Below are positions 23,951 to 32,861 of a stretch of 64,000 bases of DNA, piece after piece. Source of the stretch: Planctomycetota bacterium (GTDB lineage: Bacteria; Planctomycetota; SZUA-567; H5-PLA8); contig JACQFI010000129.1 of assembly GCA_016200135.1 (NCBI GenBank), positions 1 to 64,000 of the forward strand, written 5' to 3'. Numbering within the stretch: the first letter of the stretch is position 1; each line of letters starts with the position of its first letter. The position numbers were made by a program, and so were the translations under genes. Below the pieces are notes generated by a model. The model ran no database searches. It saw nothing but the letters and a program-made list of their open reading frames with translations, and was not told the origin of the DNA.

Positions 23951-25435
23951 ATGTCCCAAGCAGAGAACAAACAGCACCCTGCAAACCGCTTCTCCGCGCT
24001 GCTCTCGTTTGGGTTTGCGGGCGCATCGGTCGCTTTCTTCGCCTGGGCTTTTCTCTCGGGCGCGGGCAAGAGCCACCCGAAGCAACTCTCGCCTGCGGAA
24101 CTGGGTGACGCGCCGCCGCCGGAAGCCGCGCCCGCAACACCCGAGGATGCTGCAAGGCCCGCAGCGAACGCTTCGCCCGGCGCGCGGCTGGTCTCCAATC
24201 GGGAGACGCTTGCGCCCGATCAAGTTCGTGCCGAGGCCCCCAAGCGAACCGACGCCGCTTCCGATGAAGCACCGCTCCCTGAAACTGCGCCCAAAGGCAA
24301 GAACCCGCCCCCGTCCCATCCCGCGGCAACAGACGCCGGCGCAGATGCCGATGCCGAGGACCTTCTCAACGCGGGCAAGCCGGAAGAGGCTCTGCAATGG
24401 CTGCGCAAAGCGGAGCTTCCTCGTAGCGGACCAAGATCATTTCATTGGGTAGTGGTAGAAGCCCGGGTTCTGGCCGCTCAAGGCAAGTGGGACGACGCCA
24501 AGGAGCGCTTCCAGCGCGCCGCCGAAGCCGGCGACGACTCAACTCCCGAAGTGATCCGCAACATTGAAGGCGCTCCGGTGGACGGCGCCTTTGGCGAACT
24601 CTGGTGCAAGGCGAAGGGCGAAGCCAAGGACCTTCCCGCGGACCGCTTGAAGGAGATTGCGGATTGCGAGTACGAGTCCTGGGGCCGCGCGATGGCGGCG
24701 CTCTGCTACGCCGAGCAGTGTATGGGCCTTTTCCCTAAGGGCGTCTGCCTGGCCAAGGCCCTGCCCTACTACGCGAAGGCCCTGGCGTCGGACCGTCTGG
24801 AGCGCGCGTTCGAGGCCAACGCGTGCAAGGGCTTGAACGATTGCGTCAACGCCACGCTGCTGGACCCTGCGTTCCTCGCCGATGAGGCCCTGAAGCCGGT
24901 CTTCCATGAAGTCGCGCCGGGCGAATCGATCCACCGCATCGCCAAGACCTACGGCGTCGATCCTGGTCAGCTCTGCCGCATCAATAAGCTCGACGAGAAG
25001 ACCGCGCTCTATGTTGGCAAGCGCTTAAAAATCCTGCCCGGGACCGTAACGATCAAGGTCAGCAAGGGCCGCCTCCAGGCCACGCTCTATATCGGCGAAC
25101 TCGCGATTCTGCGCGTGCCCGTGTGCATCGGTCCGGGTGAGAAGACGCCCGCGGGCACCTTCACCATCCGCTCGAAGGTCGTAAATCCCGACTGGTACTA
25201 CAACGGCAAGCGCTACCCGTTCGGCACGCCGGAGAATATCCTCGGCACGCGCTGGCTGGGGTTGGATGGCGAAGAGAATGGCGGCAAGGGCGCGGGCATC
25301 GGCCTTCACGGCACGGCCAAGCCGGAGAGCATTCCCGGCCGCGAGAGCCTGGGCTGCGTGCGCTTCTTGAATACCGATATCGAAATGATTTACGATTTTC
25401 TGCCGTTGGGTGGCTCGGTGGAGATCGCCGACTAA
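23951..25435 (+). CDS. LysM-containing L,D-transpeptidase (YkuD family)
   Basis: The product has 494 residues from ATG 23951, with GGAGG at 23942-23946. One N-terminal membrane helix (about 14-38) anchors it with the rest outside the cytoplasm. A Pro/Ala-rich linker leads to a TPR-like helical region (about 130-300) and a LysM peptidoglycan-binding motif near 317-362 (HEVAPGESIHRIAKTYGVD). The C-terminal YkuD domain has the catalytic signature with H453 (LHGT), C469 and R471 (SLGCVR). Such enzymes make 3-3 crosslinks in peptidoglycan or attach proteins to it. The usual His in S-H-G-C is Leu here. It is the first chromosomal gene right of the tRNA. Confidence 0.9.
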   Translation: MSQAENKQHPANRFSALLSFGFAGASVAFFAWAFLSGAGKSHPKQLSPAELGDAPPPEAAPATPEDAARPAANASPGARLVSNRETLAPDQVRAEAPKRTDAASDEAPLPETAPKGKNPPPSHPAATDAGADADAEDLLNAGKPEEALQWLRKAELPRSGPRSFHWVVVEARVLAAQGKWDDAKERFQRAAEAGDDSTPEVIRNIEGAPVDGAFGELWCKAKGEAKDLPADRLKEIADCEYESWGRAMAALCYAEQCMGLFPKGVCLAKALPYYAKALASDRLERAFEANACKGLNDCVNATLLDPAFLADEALKPVFHEVAPGESIHRIAKTYGVDPGQLCRINKLDEKTALYVGKRLKILPGTVTIKVSKGRLQATLYIGELAILRVPVCIGPGEKTPAGTFTIRSKVVNPDWYYNGKRYPFGTPENILGTRWLGLDGEENGGKGAGIGLHGTAKPESIPGRESLGCVRFLNTDIEMIYDFLPLGGSVEIAD

Positions 25436-25452
25436 GCCCTAGGAACCCGCGG

Positions 25453-26256
25453 TTATTTCGCGACTTCCGCTTCCGCGGGCAACACGCGCGTTTTCGATTC
25501 GTCGGCGGCATGATCGACGCCGTTGCCGACGGTCAGTTCACCGTCGGTGATGCGGTCCACGCGCGTGGCGAAGCGTTCCAGCCGGGGGTCGTGCGTCACC
25601 ACGAAGACCGCCTTGCGCCCGTTCATGCACTCGTCGCGCAGCAGGCTCATGATCGAGAGCCCGGTGTGCGTGTCGAGCGCGGCCGTGGGTTAGTCCGCGA
25701 GGATGATGTCCGTGCCGCCCGAGAGCGCCCGCGCGATGCTCACGCGCTGCCGCTGGCCGCCGGAGAGTTCGCCCGGCTTGCGGTGCATGCAGTCCTGCAG
25801 GTGCACCCGCTCGATCAGTTTCACGGCCTCACGATGCCGCTCGCGCCAGCCGAAGCCCTTCAGTTTCAGGGCCAGCTTCACGTTCTCGAGCGCTGTAAGA
25901 GCCGGGAACAGATTGTACGTCTGGAAGATGAATCCGATGTGCTTGAGGCGCAGCGAGGGAAGCTGGTCCTCGCCCATGCTTGTCACGTCCTGCCCGCAGA
26001 TCCAGACGCGCCCGCGCGACGGCTTCATCAGGCAGCCCATGATCGAGAGCAGCGTCGTTTTGCCGCTGCCGGACGGGCCTTGCAGCAGAACGAACTCGCC
26101 GATCTTGAGCGTCAACGAGGCGTGTTGCACCGCCTTCACCGGCTCGGGGCCGGCGGTAAACTCTTTCGAGACCGCATGCAGTTGGATCAGAATCTCGCCG
26201 CGTCGCGAGCCCTGATCCGGAATTGAGATCATCGAGCGCCTGCCGCCTCCAAACAT
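25453..26256 (-). pseudogene. ABC transporter ATPase (LolD/MacB type) with in-frame stop at Walker B
   Basis: Reading 26256 to 25453 gives a full ABC ATPase in one frame: Walker A GPSGSGKTT at residues 60-68, the Q-loop region, signature LSGGQRQR, Walker B IILAD, then TAA (25690-25692). The same frame continues with PTAALDTHTG (D-loop region) and the H-loop VVTHDP. The stop replaces exactly the codon for the catalytic glutamate of D-E-P-T, as a single G to T change of GAA would. The product therefore ends at residue 188 without Glu, D-loop or H-loop and should be inactive. The start could also be ATG at 26232. No permease gene is adjacent. Alternatives are a sequencing error or readthrough. 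Confidence 0.85.
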
Positions 26257-26372
26257 CCACCAAAGCGCTTCATTCTAAACCTCGCCCTCGGCATGTCATC
26301 CATTTATCAGTCAATTCTTGAACTCACCGCAAATGCACCATGTGAGATGGCGTAGAGGCTCAGCGGCCATTG

Positions 26373-28220
26373 TCACTCCACCGTCACACTCTTGGCAAGA
26401 TTGCGAGGTTTGTCGACGTCCCGCCCCAGCGCGACCGCAATGTGATACGCAATGAGTTGCAAGGGTATGGCGCAGACGATGGAGTTCACGATGCCACGAT
26501 CGTCGTGCACGCGGATGACATCGTCCACGCGGGCCTCGATGGCGCGATCGTCGTGGCTGGCGATGGCGATGACGCGTCCGCCGCGCGCTTTTACTTCTTG
26601 GATGTTCGAGACGATTTTGTCGTAACGCCGCCCTTGCAGGGCCAGCACGAAGACCGGCATCTTCTCGTCGATCAGCGCAATGGGTCCGTGCTTCATCTCG
26701 GCCGCGTCGATGCCTTCGGCATGGATGTAGCTGACTTCCTTCAACTTCAGCGCGCCTTCCAGCGCGAGCGGGAAGCCGGTGCCCCGGCCCAGGTACAGGG
26801 CGTGCTCGGCATCCTTGTACTTGAGCGCCACCTGCTTGATGTGGTCGTTCTGTGCGAGCGCCTCGTCGACGCGGATGGAGACCTGGAGCAGATCGTCCAC
26901 GCGCCGGCGCGCTTCGGGCGCGCTAAGCGTCCCGCGCAAAATGCCGAAGTGGATCGCGAAGACGTACAGCGCCGCGATCTGCCCGGTGAACGCCTTGGTG
27001 CTCGCAACGCCGATCTCGGGTCCGACATGCATCAGCACGACGCCGTCGCTCTCGCGCGCCATCGTGCTGCCCTGGACGTTCAGCACCGCGAGCGTCTTGC
27101 AGCCGCGCTCCTTGGCCAGGCGCACGGCGCCCAGCGTGTCGGCGGTCTCGCCCGATTGCGAGATGCCCAGCACCAGCACCGAGGGATCGATGATGGGGCT
27201 GCGGTAACGGAAATCGCTGCCGTATTCCACCTGCACCGGCACGCGCGCGGTCCGCTCGATCATGTTCCGCGCGATCATGCCCGCGTGATACGACGTGCCT
27301 TGCGCGACGACCACCACGCGCGAGACCCCGCGCAGGTAGTCTTTCGAGAGCGGCGCGCCATTGAGGTGGAACGCGGGAAAGGTTCCCGGATCGCCCGCTG
27401 TGCCAGGATCGGCGATCAACTTGGACGCCAGTTTGCGCAGCGCGCCGGATTGCTCGTAAATCTCCTTGAGCATGAAGTGCTCGTAGCCGCCGCGCTCGGC
27501 GTCCTCGGCCGTCCAACGTATCCGCTCGGACGGCTGCACGGGCTTTCCGCCCATCTCGATGCGCTCGGCCTGAACCTCGATGACCTGGTCGTCCTGCAGA
27601 TAGAAGACATCGGGCGTGGTGGGCACGATCGGCAGCGCGTCCGACGCCACCAGCATCTCCCCACGACCGAAGCCCGCGACCAGCGGCGAACCGCGCCGCG
27701 TCGCCACGATGGCGCCCGGGTGCTCCGTGGAGAGCACCGCGAACGCGAACGAGCCCTCGATCACCGCGATGGCGCGCTCCACGGCCCGCGGAAAATCTTT
27801 CATGGTCTCGTGCATCTTGGCGATCAGGTGCGCGGCCACTTCGGTATCGGTCTCGGAGACGAACCGGCAGCCCTGATGCTCGAGTTCCGTGCGGAGCTTG
27901 GCGTAGTTCTCGATAATGCCGTTGTGCACGACGGCAAAGCGGCCCTTGTTGTCGCAATGAGGATGCGCGTTGATCTCGGTGGGGCGCCCGTGCGTGGCCC
28001 AGCGCGTGTGGCCGATGGCGCAATGCGCGCGCGCGGCCTCGGCCGGGATCTTCTTGCGCAGGTCATCCACGCGACCGACGGCGCGCACGATCCTCAGTTC
28101 GCCGCCGTCCAGGTAGGCGATGCCCGCCGAGTCGTACCCGCGGTACTCGAGCTTCTCGAGCCCCGCTAGCACGAAATCGACCGCGCGTCCCGATCCGGTG
28201 TAACCGACGATCCCGCACAT
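26373..28220 (-). CDS. glmS: Glutamine-fructose-6-phosphate aminotransferase
   Basis: The product has 615 residues from the ATG giving MCGIVGYTG; the open frame is longer, but Cys2 must become the N-terminus to act as the glutaminase nucleophile. The N-terminal class II amidotransferase domain shows GHTRWATHG and HNGIIENY. Two SIS domains (from about residue 290) bind sugar phosphate, with SQSGETADT and the final KSVTVE typical of GlmS. It makes glucosamine-6-phosphate, the first step to UDP-GlcNAc for peptidoglycan. Only 34 bp separate it from the upstream DUF4870 gene, so there is no room for a glmS ribozyme. The glmM-like gene lies just upstream in the same run. Confidence 0.97.
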   Translation of the reverse strand: MCGIVGYTGSGRAVDFVLAGLEKLEYRGYDSAGIAYLDGGELRIVRAVGRVDDLRKKIPAEAARAHCAIGHTRWATHGRPTEINAHPHCDNKGRFAVVHNGIIENYAKLRTELEHQGCRFVSETDTEVAAHLIAKMHETMKDFPRAVERAIAVIEGSFAFAVLSTEHPGAIVATRRGSPLVAGFGRGEMLVASDALPIVPTTPDVFYLQDDQVIEVQAERIEMGGKPVQPSERIRWTAEDAERGGYEHFMLKEIYEQSGALRKLASKLIADPGTAGDPGTFPAFHLNGAPLSKDYLRGVSRVVVVAQGTSYHAGMIARNMIERTARVPVQVEYGSDFRYRSPIIDPSVLVLGISQSGETADTLGAVRLAKERGCKTLAVLNVQGSTMARESDGVVLMHVGPEIGVASTKAFTGQIAALYVFAIHFGILRGTLSAPEARRRVDDLLQVSIRVDEALAQNDHIKQVALKYKDAEHALYLGRGTGFPLALEGALKLKEVSYIHAEGIDAAEMKHGPIALIDEKMPVFVLALQGRRYDKIVSNIQEVKARGGRVIAIASHDDRAIEARVDDVIRVHDDRGIVNSIVCAIPLQLIAYHIAVALGRDVDKPRNLAKSVTVE

Positions 28221-28254
28221 GCCGTTCGTTCGCCTCGTTCCTTGCGCTGCGCCG

Positions 28255-28734
28255 CTAGAGCGGCTTCCAGTCCTCGGTGTACACCTTGCGGTGTACCCAG
28301 GAACCCACGAGCACATACATGAGCATCTCGCCGTGATTCGCCTTGATGCCCATGTAGAGCACATAGATTACAAATCCCAGCCACACCAGTCCGGCCAGGG
28401 GCCAGAAGATCAGAGCGGCCAGACCTCCAGTAATAAACACCAGGAAGTAGAAGGGCACCGCAAGCACCGCGCAGACCGCCAAAACGATCAATTGAAACGC
28501 GAACGATTGGAGCGCGTGGAAGCGCACGTACTTCGATTTGTCCTTCTGGACGAAATAGGCGATCGCGGGACCCACGAGCGTCGCGAACGGCACACCCACA
28601 TAACCGATGAAGACCAGCAGATGGGCCAGCATGCCCCACAGTTTTTCGTCCGGCGTCAGTCCCGCCGCCTCACCCGCCGACGGAATGGGGCCGATGCCGC
28701 CGCGATAGGGTGCACTCTGCTGTTCTTGCGTCAT
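28255..28734 (-). CDS. DUF4870 membrane protein
   Basis: This is a 159-residue protein. After a hydrophilic N-terminus, WGMLAHLLVFIGYVGVPF, then GPAIAYF and the FHALQSFAFQL segment match DUF4870, a family of small integral membrane proteins of unknown function. Three to four membrane helices are visible, and the charged loop KDKSKYVRFHA is the most conserved part of the family. It lies between the glmM-like gene and glmS, with short spacers on both sides, so it is probably co-transcribed with amino-sugar synthesis. Confidence 0.8.
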   Translation of the reverse strand: MTQEQQSAPYRGGIGPIPSAGEAAGLTPDEKLWGMLAHLLVFIGYVGVPFATLVGPAIAYFVQKDKSKYVRFHALQSFAFQLIVLAVCAVLAVPFYFLVFITGGLAALIFWPLAGLVWLGFVIYVLYMGIKANHGEMLMYVLVGSWVHRKVYTEDWKPL

Positions 28735-28785
28735 GCGCGCCCCGCCTCCGCTAAAGGGTATCGTCCCGCGCGCCGCCGGCGCCGC

Positions 28786-30162
28786 TTAACCTTTTACGAG
28801 GTTCTTGACGATCTGCGTGTATTCGTCGATGAGCGCCTGCGCGGCGGACTCGCTCCGCGCTTCGGCGATGATGCGCAGCACGGGCTCCGTGTTTGAGGCC
28901 CGCAGGTGCACCCATCGGTCTTCCCAATCCAGGCGCAGGCCGTCTTCGGTGTTCACGCGCGCGTGGCCGGGATTCAGCTTCAGGTGGCGGATGACCTCGC
29001 GGCTCTGGGCCACGGGCGCGTCGAGCTTGGATTTAATCATGTGCCACTTGGGCAGGGCCGCCGCAAGCTGGCCGATGGTCCTATCGCAGTCGGCGAGGTA
29101 CTCCAGGATCAGGCCCATGCCCACGATGGCGTCCCGCCCGTAGTGAATCTGGGGATCGATCACGCCGCCGTTGCCTTCGCCGCCGAACGCCGCCTGCAGT
29201 TCTTCCATGCGCTCCGCGACGTTCACTTCGCCCACGGCGGTACGTTCGATCCGGCAGCCGGCCGCACGCGCCACGTCTTCGCTCACGCGGCTGGTGGACA
29301 TGTTGATCACCACCACCCCGTTCTTCACGTTGCGTTTGCGCAGCGCGTATTGCGCGGAGAGCGCCAGGCTCAGTTCCTCGCCCAGAAACTCGCCGGTCTC
29401 CGCCACGACCGCGATCCGGTCCGCGTCGGGGTCGGTGGCAAAGCCCACGTCCGCGCCGCGTTCGCGCGTGAAGCGGCAGAGATCCTGCAGATTGACGAAA
29501 TTGGGCTCGGGCGTGTGCGGGAAGAGCCCGTCCGGCGTGCAGTGAATCGGTTCGACCTGGCAGCCCAGCGAGCGCAGAAGCCGCAGCGAGACGCCCACGC
29601 CCGCGCCGTTGCAGCAGTCCAGCGCCACGCGGAACTTGCGGGCTTTGATTTTTTCGACGTCCAGGATCGAGAGCACCTTCTCGACGTGATGCGTCTCCGC
29701 GTCGCTTACCTGTTCCACGGGCTTCAGGCCGTCCCAAGGCTTTTTGACGAAGTCGCCGCCGTAGTAAATGTTGAGCAGGTCGCGGCCTTCCTGGGCGTTC
29801 AGGTATACGCCGTCCGCGCGGAAGAACTTGAGCGCGTTCCACTCCACGGGATTGTGGCTCGCCGAGATCACCACTCCGCCATCGGCCTTGAGCTGTTCGA
29901 TCATCAGCGTCGCGGTGGGCGTCGCCACCACGCCGATGTCCAGCACGGCGCAGCCGGCCGAGATCAGCCCGCTCAGCACCGCGTGTTTGACCATCTCGCC
30001 CGAGACCCGCGTGTCGCGCCCGACCACCACGCGGCCAGAACGCAGATACGTTCCGAACGCCTGGCCGAGACGGGCCACGAGTTCCGGCGTCAGGCTCTGG
30101 CCCACGATCCCCCGCACGCCGGAGATCGAGATCATCAGGTCGCCGTTCAACGCTTTCGACAT
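28786..30162 (-). CDS. glmM: Phosphoglucosamine/phosphomannomutase family enzyme
   Basis: The product has 458 residues from ATG 30162 (MSKALNGDLM); the frame is open 14 codons further. The family motifs are present in order: active-site phosphoserine loop ISASHNP with S102, metal loop DPDADR, sugar-specificity loop GGEGNGG, and phosphate-binding loop RASNTEPVLR. The enzyme interconverts hexose 1- and 6-phosphates. The GEGNGG loop is more typical of archaeal and environmental phosphomutases than of E. coli GlmM. Lying in the same run as glmS, it most likely makes glucosamine-1-phosphate, so the symbol is given on context; phosphomannomutase activity is possible. Confidence 0.85.
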   Translation of the reverse strand: MSKALNGDLMISISGVRGIVGQSLTPELVARLGQAFGTYLRSGRVVVGRDTRVSGEMVKHAVLSGLISAGCAVLDIGVVATPTATLMIEQLKADGGVVISASHNPVEWNALKFFRADGVYLNAQEGRDLLNIYYGGDFVKKPWDGLKPVEQVSDAETHHVEKVLSILDVEKIKARKFRVALDCCNGAGVGVSLRLLRSLGCQVEPIHCTPDGLFPHTPEPNFVNLQDLCRFTRERGADVGFATDPDADRIAVVAETGEFLGEELSLALSAQYALRKRNVKNGVVVINMSTSRVSEDVARAAGCRIERTAVGEVNVAERMEELQAAFGGEGNGGVIDPQIHYGRDAIVGMGLILEYLADCDRTIGQLAAALPKWHMIKSKLDAPVAQSREVIRHLKLNPGHARVNTEDGLRLDWEDRWVHLRASNTEPVLRIIAEARSESAAQALIDEYTQIVKNLVKG

Positions 30163-30261
30163 GCCGAGTGCACCCTTTGTTGCGCATCTGGAACGGCCGC
30201 TCACGCTGCGCCAGATTAGAAGACTTGCGTGCTCCCGCCAACGTGAAATCCGCGGCGGACT

Positions 30262-31314
30262 CTACGGCTGCGCATCCTCGGCGGGCTCGTTCGTCCGGAT
30301 CGCGGGCGCCAGCCGGGTGAGCCGGTATTCGACTTGCACCTGCTGCGCCACTTCAAGGCGGTTTTTCTTGGCCTCGATCCGCAGCGTCATGTTCACCATG
30401 TACTTCTCCGCCGCCTTGTCCAGCATGCCCAATTTGGCGTCAAAGACCGCCTGTCCCGCCGAATTCTCCACTTTGCCGGGAACCATGAAGATCGGCGGTT
30501 CGTCCGGGTCGAGGTTTGAGATCTCGATGGGCTTATCGGGCTCCGCCGTCTTCGGCATCACGCGCTCCGACGGCAACTCGATCCGGTCCTCTTCCTTGCC
30601 CTTGGCCGCGCCAAGGGCGCGCAGCGGTCTGAGCGCATCGAACCCTTCAGCGGGCGCCGGCGACGCGGCCGAAGAACCGGTCCGAAAGAACAGTTCCTCA
30701 TCCCGGCCCGAAGCGCCGAGCTTAAGGTGGTTTTCCATGAACGTGAAGAGGTCCTGCATCACCTTCTTGCGCCAGGAACCGGCGGTGGAGATTTTCTGCA
30801 GAACATCGCCCAGTTTTTCGGGCGTGCGCCCGAGCACGGCCACCGTCCCGTCCTTGCTCACAGTCACCTTCCAGCGAATCTCGCGCAAGGTCTCGTTCAT
30901 GGCCAGGGAGAGCACCTGGTTGTAGTCCTTCGTGGTGTCAACCTGGCCTTTTTCAACGTCCAACACCGGTAGCGGCGCCATCAGGATGCGCGGATTATCG
31001 AAGCGCAGCACGGCTGTCGCCATGCCGTCCTCCCCGACGCTCTCGACATCCAGCACGAGCACGCCGTTAAATTCCGTCGTGCGCGGCGTGGGCTTCGCGT
31101 CCGATTCGCTCACACGCGTCACCGCGACGATCTTCTGGTACTGGAAGCGATAAATCGTCTTGGCCTTCCAGAAGTATTCCGCCTTGGCCGGCGCGGCGCT
31201 CGGCGGACCCTTGGGGACGGCCGGAATCACCTTCGGTTCTTCCGCGCCAGTTCCGGCCGCGAATAGCGCGAAGATGACTCCCAGGTAAAGCCCGGCATTC
31301 ACACAATGCTTCAT
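30262..31314 (-). CDS. Secreted protein of unknown function
   Basis: The 350-residue product has a signal peptide at residues 1-24 (MKHCVNAGLYLGVIFALF, then TGAEE). The mature part is beta-rich at both ends, with a Pro/Ala/Gly and charged middle (about 195-255). No cysteines are conserved and no catalytic motif is seen. The segment FNGVLVLDVESVGEDGMATA resembles lipid-binding-like or DUF6263-type secreted proteins, but I would not assign a family. Its ATG overlaps the stop of the response regulator gene (31311-31314), so it is co-translated with the pilS/pilR pair and may be an envelope factor of the same system. Confidence 0.65.
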   Translation of the reverse strand: MKHCVNAGLYLGVIFALFAAGTGAEEPKVIPAVPKGPPSAAPAKAEYFWKAKTIYRFQYQKIVAVTRVSESDAKPTPRTTEFNGVLVLDVESVGEDGMATAVLRFDNPRILMAPLPVLDVEKGQVDTTKDYNQVLSLAMNETLREIRWKVTVSKDGTVAVLGRTPEKLGDVLQKISTAGSWRKKVMQDLFTFMENHLKLGASGRDEELFFRTGSSAASPAPAEGFDALRPLRALGAAKGKEEDRIELPSERVMPKTAEPDKPIEISNLDPDEPPIFMVPGKVENSAGQAVFDAKLGMLDKAAEKYMVNMTLRIEAKKNRLEVAQQVQVEYRLTRLAPAIRTNEPAEDAQP

Positions 31315-32861
31315 TTGGCCGGCCTCTCGATGCCCAGTTTAGAGACCCGGTAGCGGATCGAACGGAAGGTCATGCCCAGAAGTTTCGCAGCCTCCGTGAG
31401 ATTCCAGTCGGTGCGCTCCAGCGCCTGGATGATATAGGCGCGCTCCTGCTCGATCAGGTGCCGCTCCAGGTCGAACCCCGAGGCGGGGAGCGCCGGCGCC
31501 GGTCCGCCGGAATGCGGTGGGGAGGCTTGGCCCGCCGAAGCGGAATAGGCGGCCCCCGCCGCGGGCGCAGCCGCATGGCCCGCCATGCTCGACGGGGATG
31601 GCGCGAACGCCCCCGCGACCAGCGCTTGGGCCGACGTGCGGCCCGAACTGGAGGCGATCGACATCGGCCCTACAACGTCGCTCTCTTCAATGCGTTCTTT
31701 CGGACAGAGCGCCACGGCGCGTTCGATGGTGTTTTCCAGTTCGCGCACGTTGCCCGGCCAGTGGTACTCTATCAGCTTCCGCAGGGCCCCTTCATCGATG
31801 CCGGAGACCTGTTTGCCCATGCGCTTCGAGTAGCGCGCCAGGAAGTGGCCGGCCAGCATGGGCACGTCTTCGCGCCGCTCCCGCAGCGGCGGCAGCGCGA
31901 TGGGAATCACGTTCAGGCGATGGAACAGGTCCTCGCGGAAATTGCCTTCGGTCACCATCTGCCCTAAATGCCGGTTGGTCGCGGCGATGATGCGCACGTC
32001 CGCCTTGAGTTCCCGGTTGCCGCCCACGGGCTTGAAGGCGCGCGTCTCGAGCACGCGCAGGAGTTTCACCTGCATGAGCGGGCTCATCTCGCCGATCTCG
32101 TCGAGGAAGAGCGTGCCCAGGTCCGCGCTGTCGAAGAGGCCCTTGCGGTCGGCGATGGCGTGCGTGAACGCGCCTTTAACGTGGCCGAAAAGCTCGGACT
32201 CCAGCAGCGTCTCGGTGAAGGCGCCGCAGTTCACCGGCACGAAGGGCCCTTTCATCCGCAGCGAGTGGTCGTGGATCGCGCGCGCGACCAATTCCTTGCC
32301 CGTGCCGCTCTCGCCCGTGATCAGCACCGTCGAGTCCGTCGGCGCAATGCGCTTGATCAGGCCCGCCACCGCGTTCATCGAGGACGAATGGCCCACCATT
32401 TCCAGCGCATCGCGGTCGTCCGAGGCCGGAGAACGTTCCGTGATCCGTTTGCGCTCCAGCGCGCGCGCAACCAACTGGCGGATCTCTTCGGTATCGAACG
32501 GCTTGGAAAGGTGGCTGTAGGCCCCCAGGCGCATGGCCTCGACCGAGGTCTCCCACGTTCCGAACGCGGTAACCACGATGGAAAGAATGCCGGGGTGCTT
32601 TTCCTTGAGAAGCTTCAGGAACGTCAGCCCGTCCATCTTGGGCATGCGCAGGTCCTGCACCACCAGGTCGCAGCCTTCGGCCGCCCACTCGAGCGCCAGC
32701 CGGCCGTCGTCGGTTCCGCGGACTTCGTAGCCTTCGCTTTCCAGGATGAGTTTCAACAGGCGCTGCATCCCCTGCTCGTCGTCGAGCACGATGACGCGGC
32801 CTTTGCGCCCTGGGGCGCTGTTCTCGGGTACCGCGGTGGTTGCGCTCGTCCTGGAACTCAT
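31311..32861 (-). CDS. pilR: Sigma-54-dependent response regulator, PilR/NtrC type
   Basis: The 516-residue product has a receiver domain with phospho-acceptor D70 (VVQDLRMPKMDG). The AAA+ domain has Walker A GESGTGKE (183-190) and Walker B LFLDE (251-255). The C-terminal Fis-type HTH is LTEAAKLLGMTFRSIRYR. Between them is a Gly/Ala/Ser/Pro-rich linker of about 60 residues. The sigma-54 contact loop, normally GAFTGA, reads GAFTHA at 230-235. It overlaps the histidine kinase stop by 4 bp, so the two form one two-component pair. Its place next to pilC, pilB and pilT suggests it activates type IV pilus genes with RNA polymerase sigma-54. Confidence 0.85.
   Translation of the reverse strand: MSSRTSATTAVPENSAPGRKGRVIVLDDEQGMQRLLKLILESEGYEVRGTDDGRLALEWAAEGCDLVVQDLRMPKMDGLTFLKLLKEKHPGILSIVVTAFGTWETSVEAMRLGAYSHLSKPFDTEEIRQLVARALERKRITERSPASDDRDALEMVGHSSSMNAVAGLIKRIAPTDSTVLITGESGTGKELVARAIHDHSLRMKGPFVPVNCGAFTETLLESELFGHVKGAFTHAIADRKGLFDSADLGTLFLDEIGEMSPLMQVKLLRVLETRAFKPVGGNRELKADVRIIAATNRHLGQMVTEGNFREDLFHRLNVIPIALPPLRERREDVPMLAGHFLARYSKRMGKQVSGIDEGALRKLIEYHWPGNVRELENTIERAVALCPKERIEESDVVGPMSIASSSGRTSAQALVAGAFAPSPSSMAGHAAAPAAGAAYSASAGQASPPHSGGPAPALPASGFDLERHLIEQERAYIIQALERTDWNLTEAAKLLGMTFRSIRYRVSKLGIERPAK

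Noticed and set aside
25690..25692. Pyrrolysine or selenocysteine readthrough of the ABC ATPase stop
   Set aside because: The codon is TAA, not TAG or TGA, so neither known recoding applies.
28221..28254. glmS ribozyme
   Set aside because: Only 34 bp separate glmS from the upstream gene, too short for the ribozyme.
26370..30219. Long plus-strand open frames opposite glmS and the glmM-like gene (599 and 437 codons)
   Set aside because: They are antisense to well-supported enzymes and have His/Arg/Asp-rich translations typical of high-GC shadow frames.
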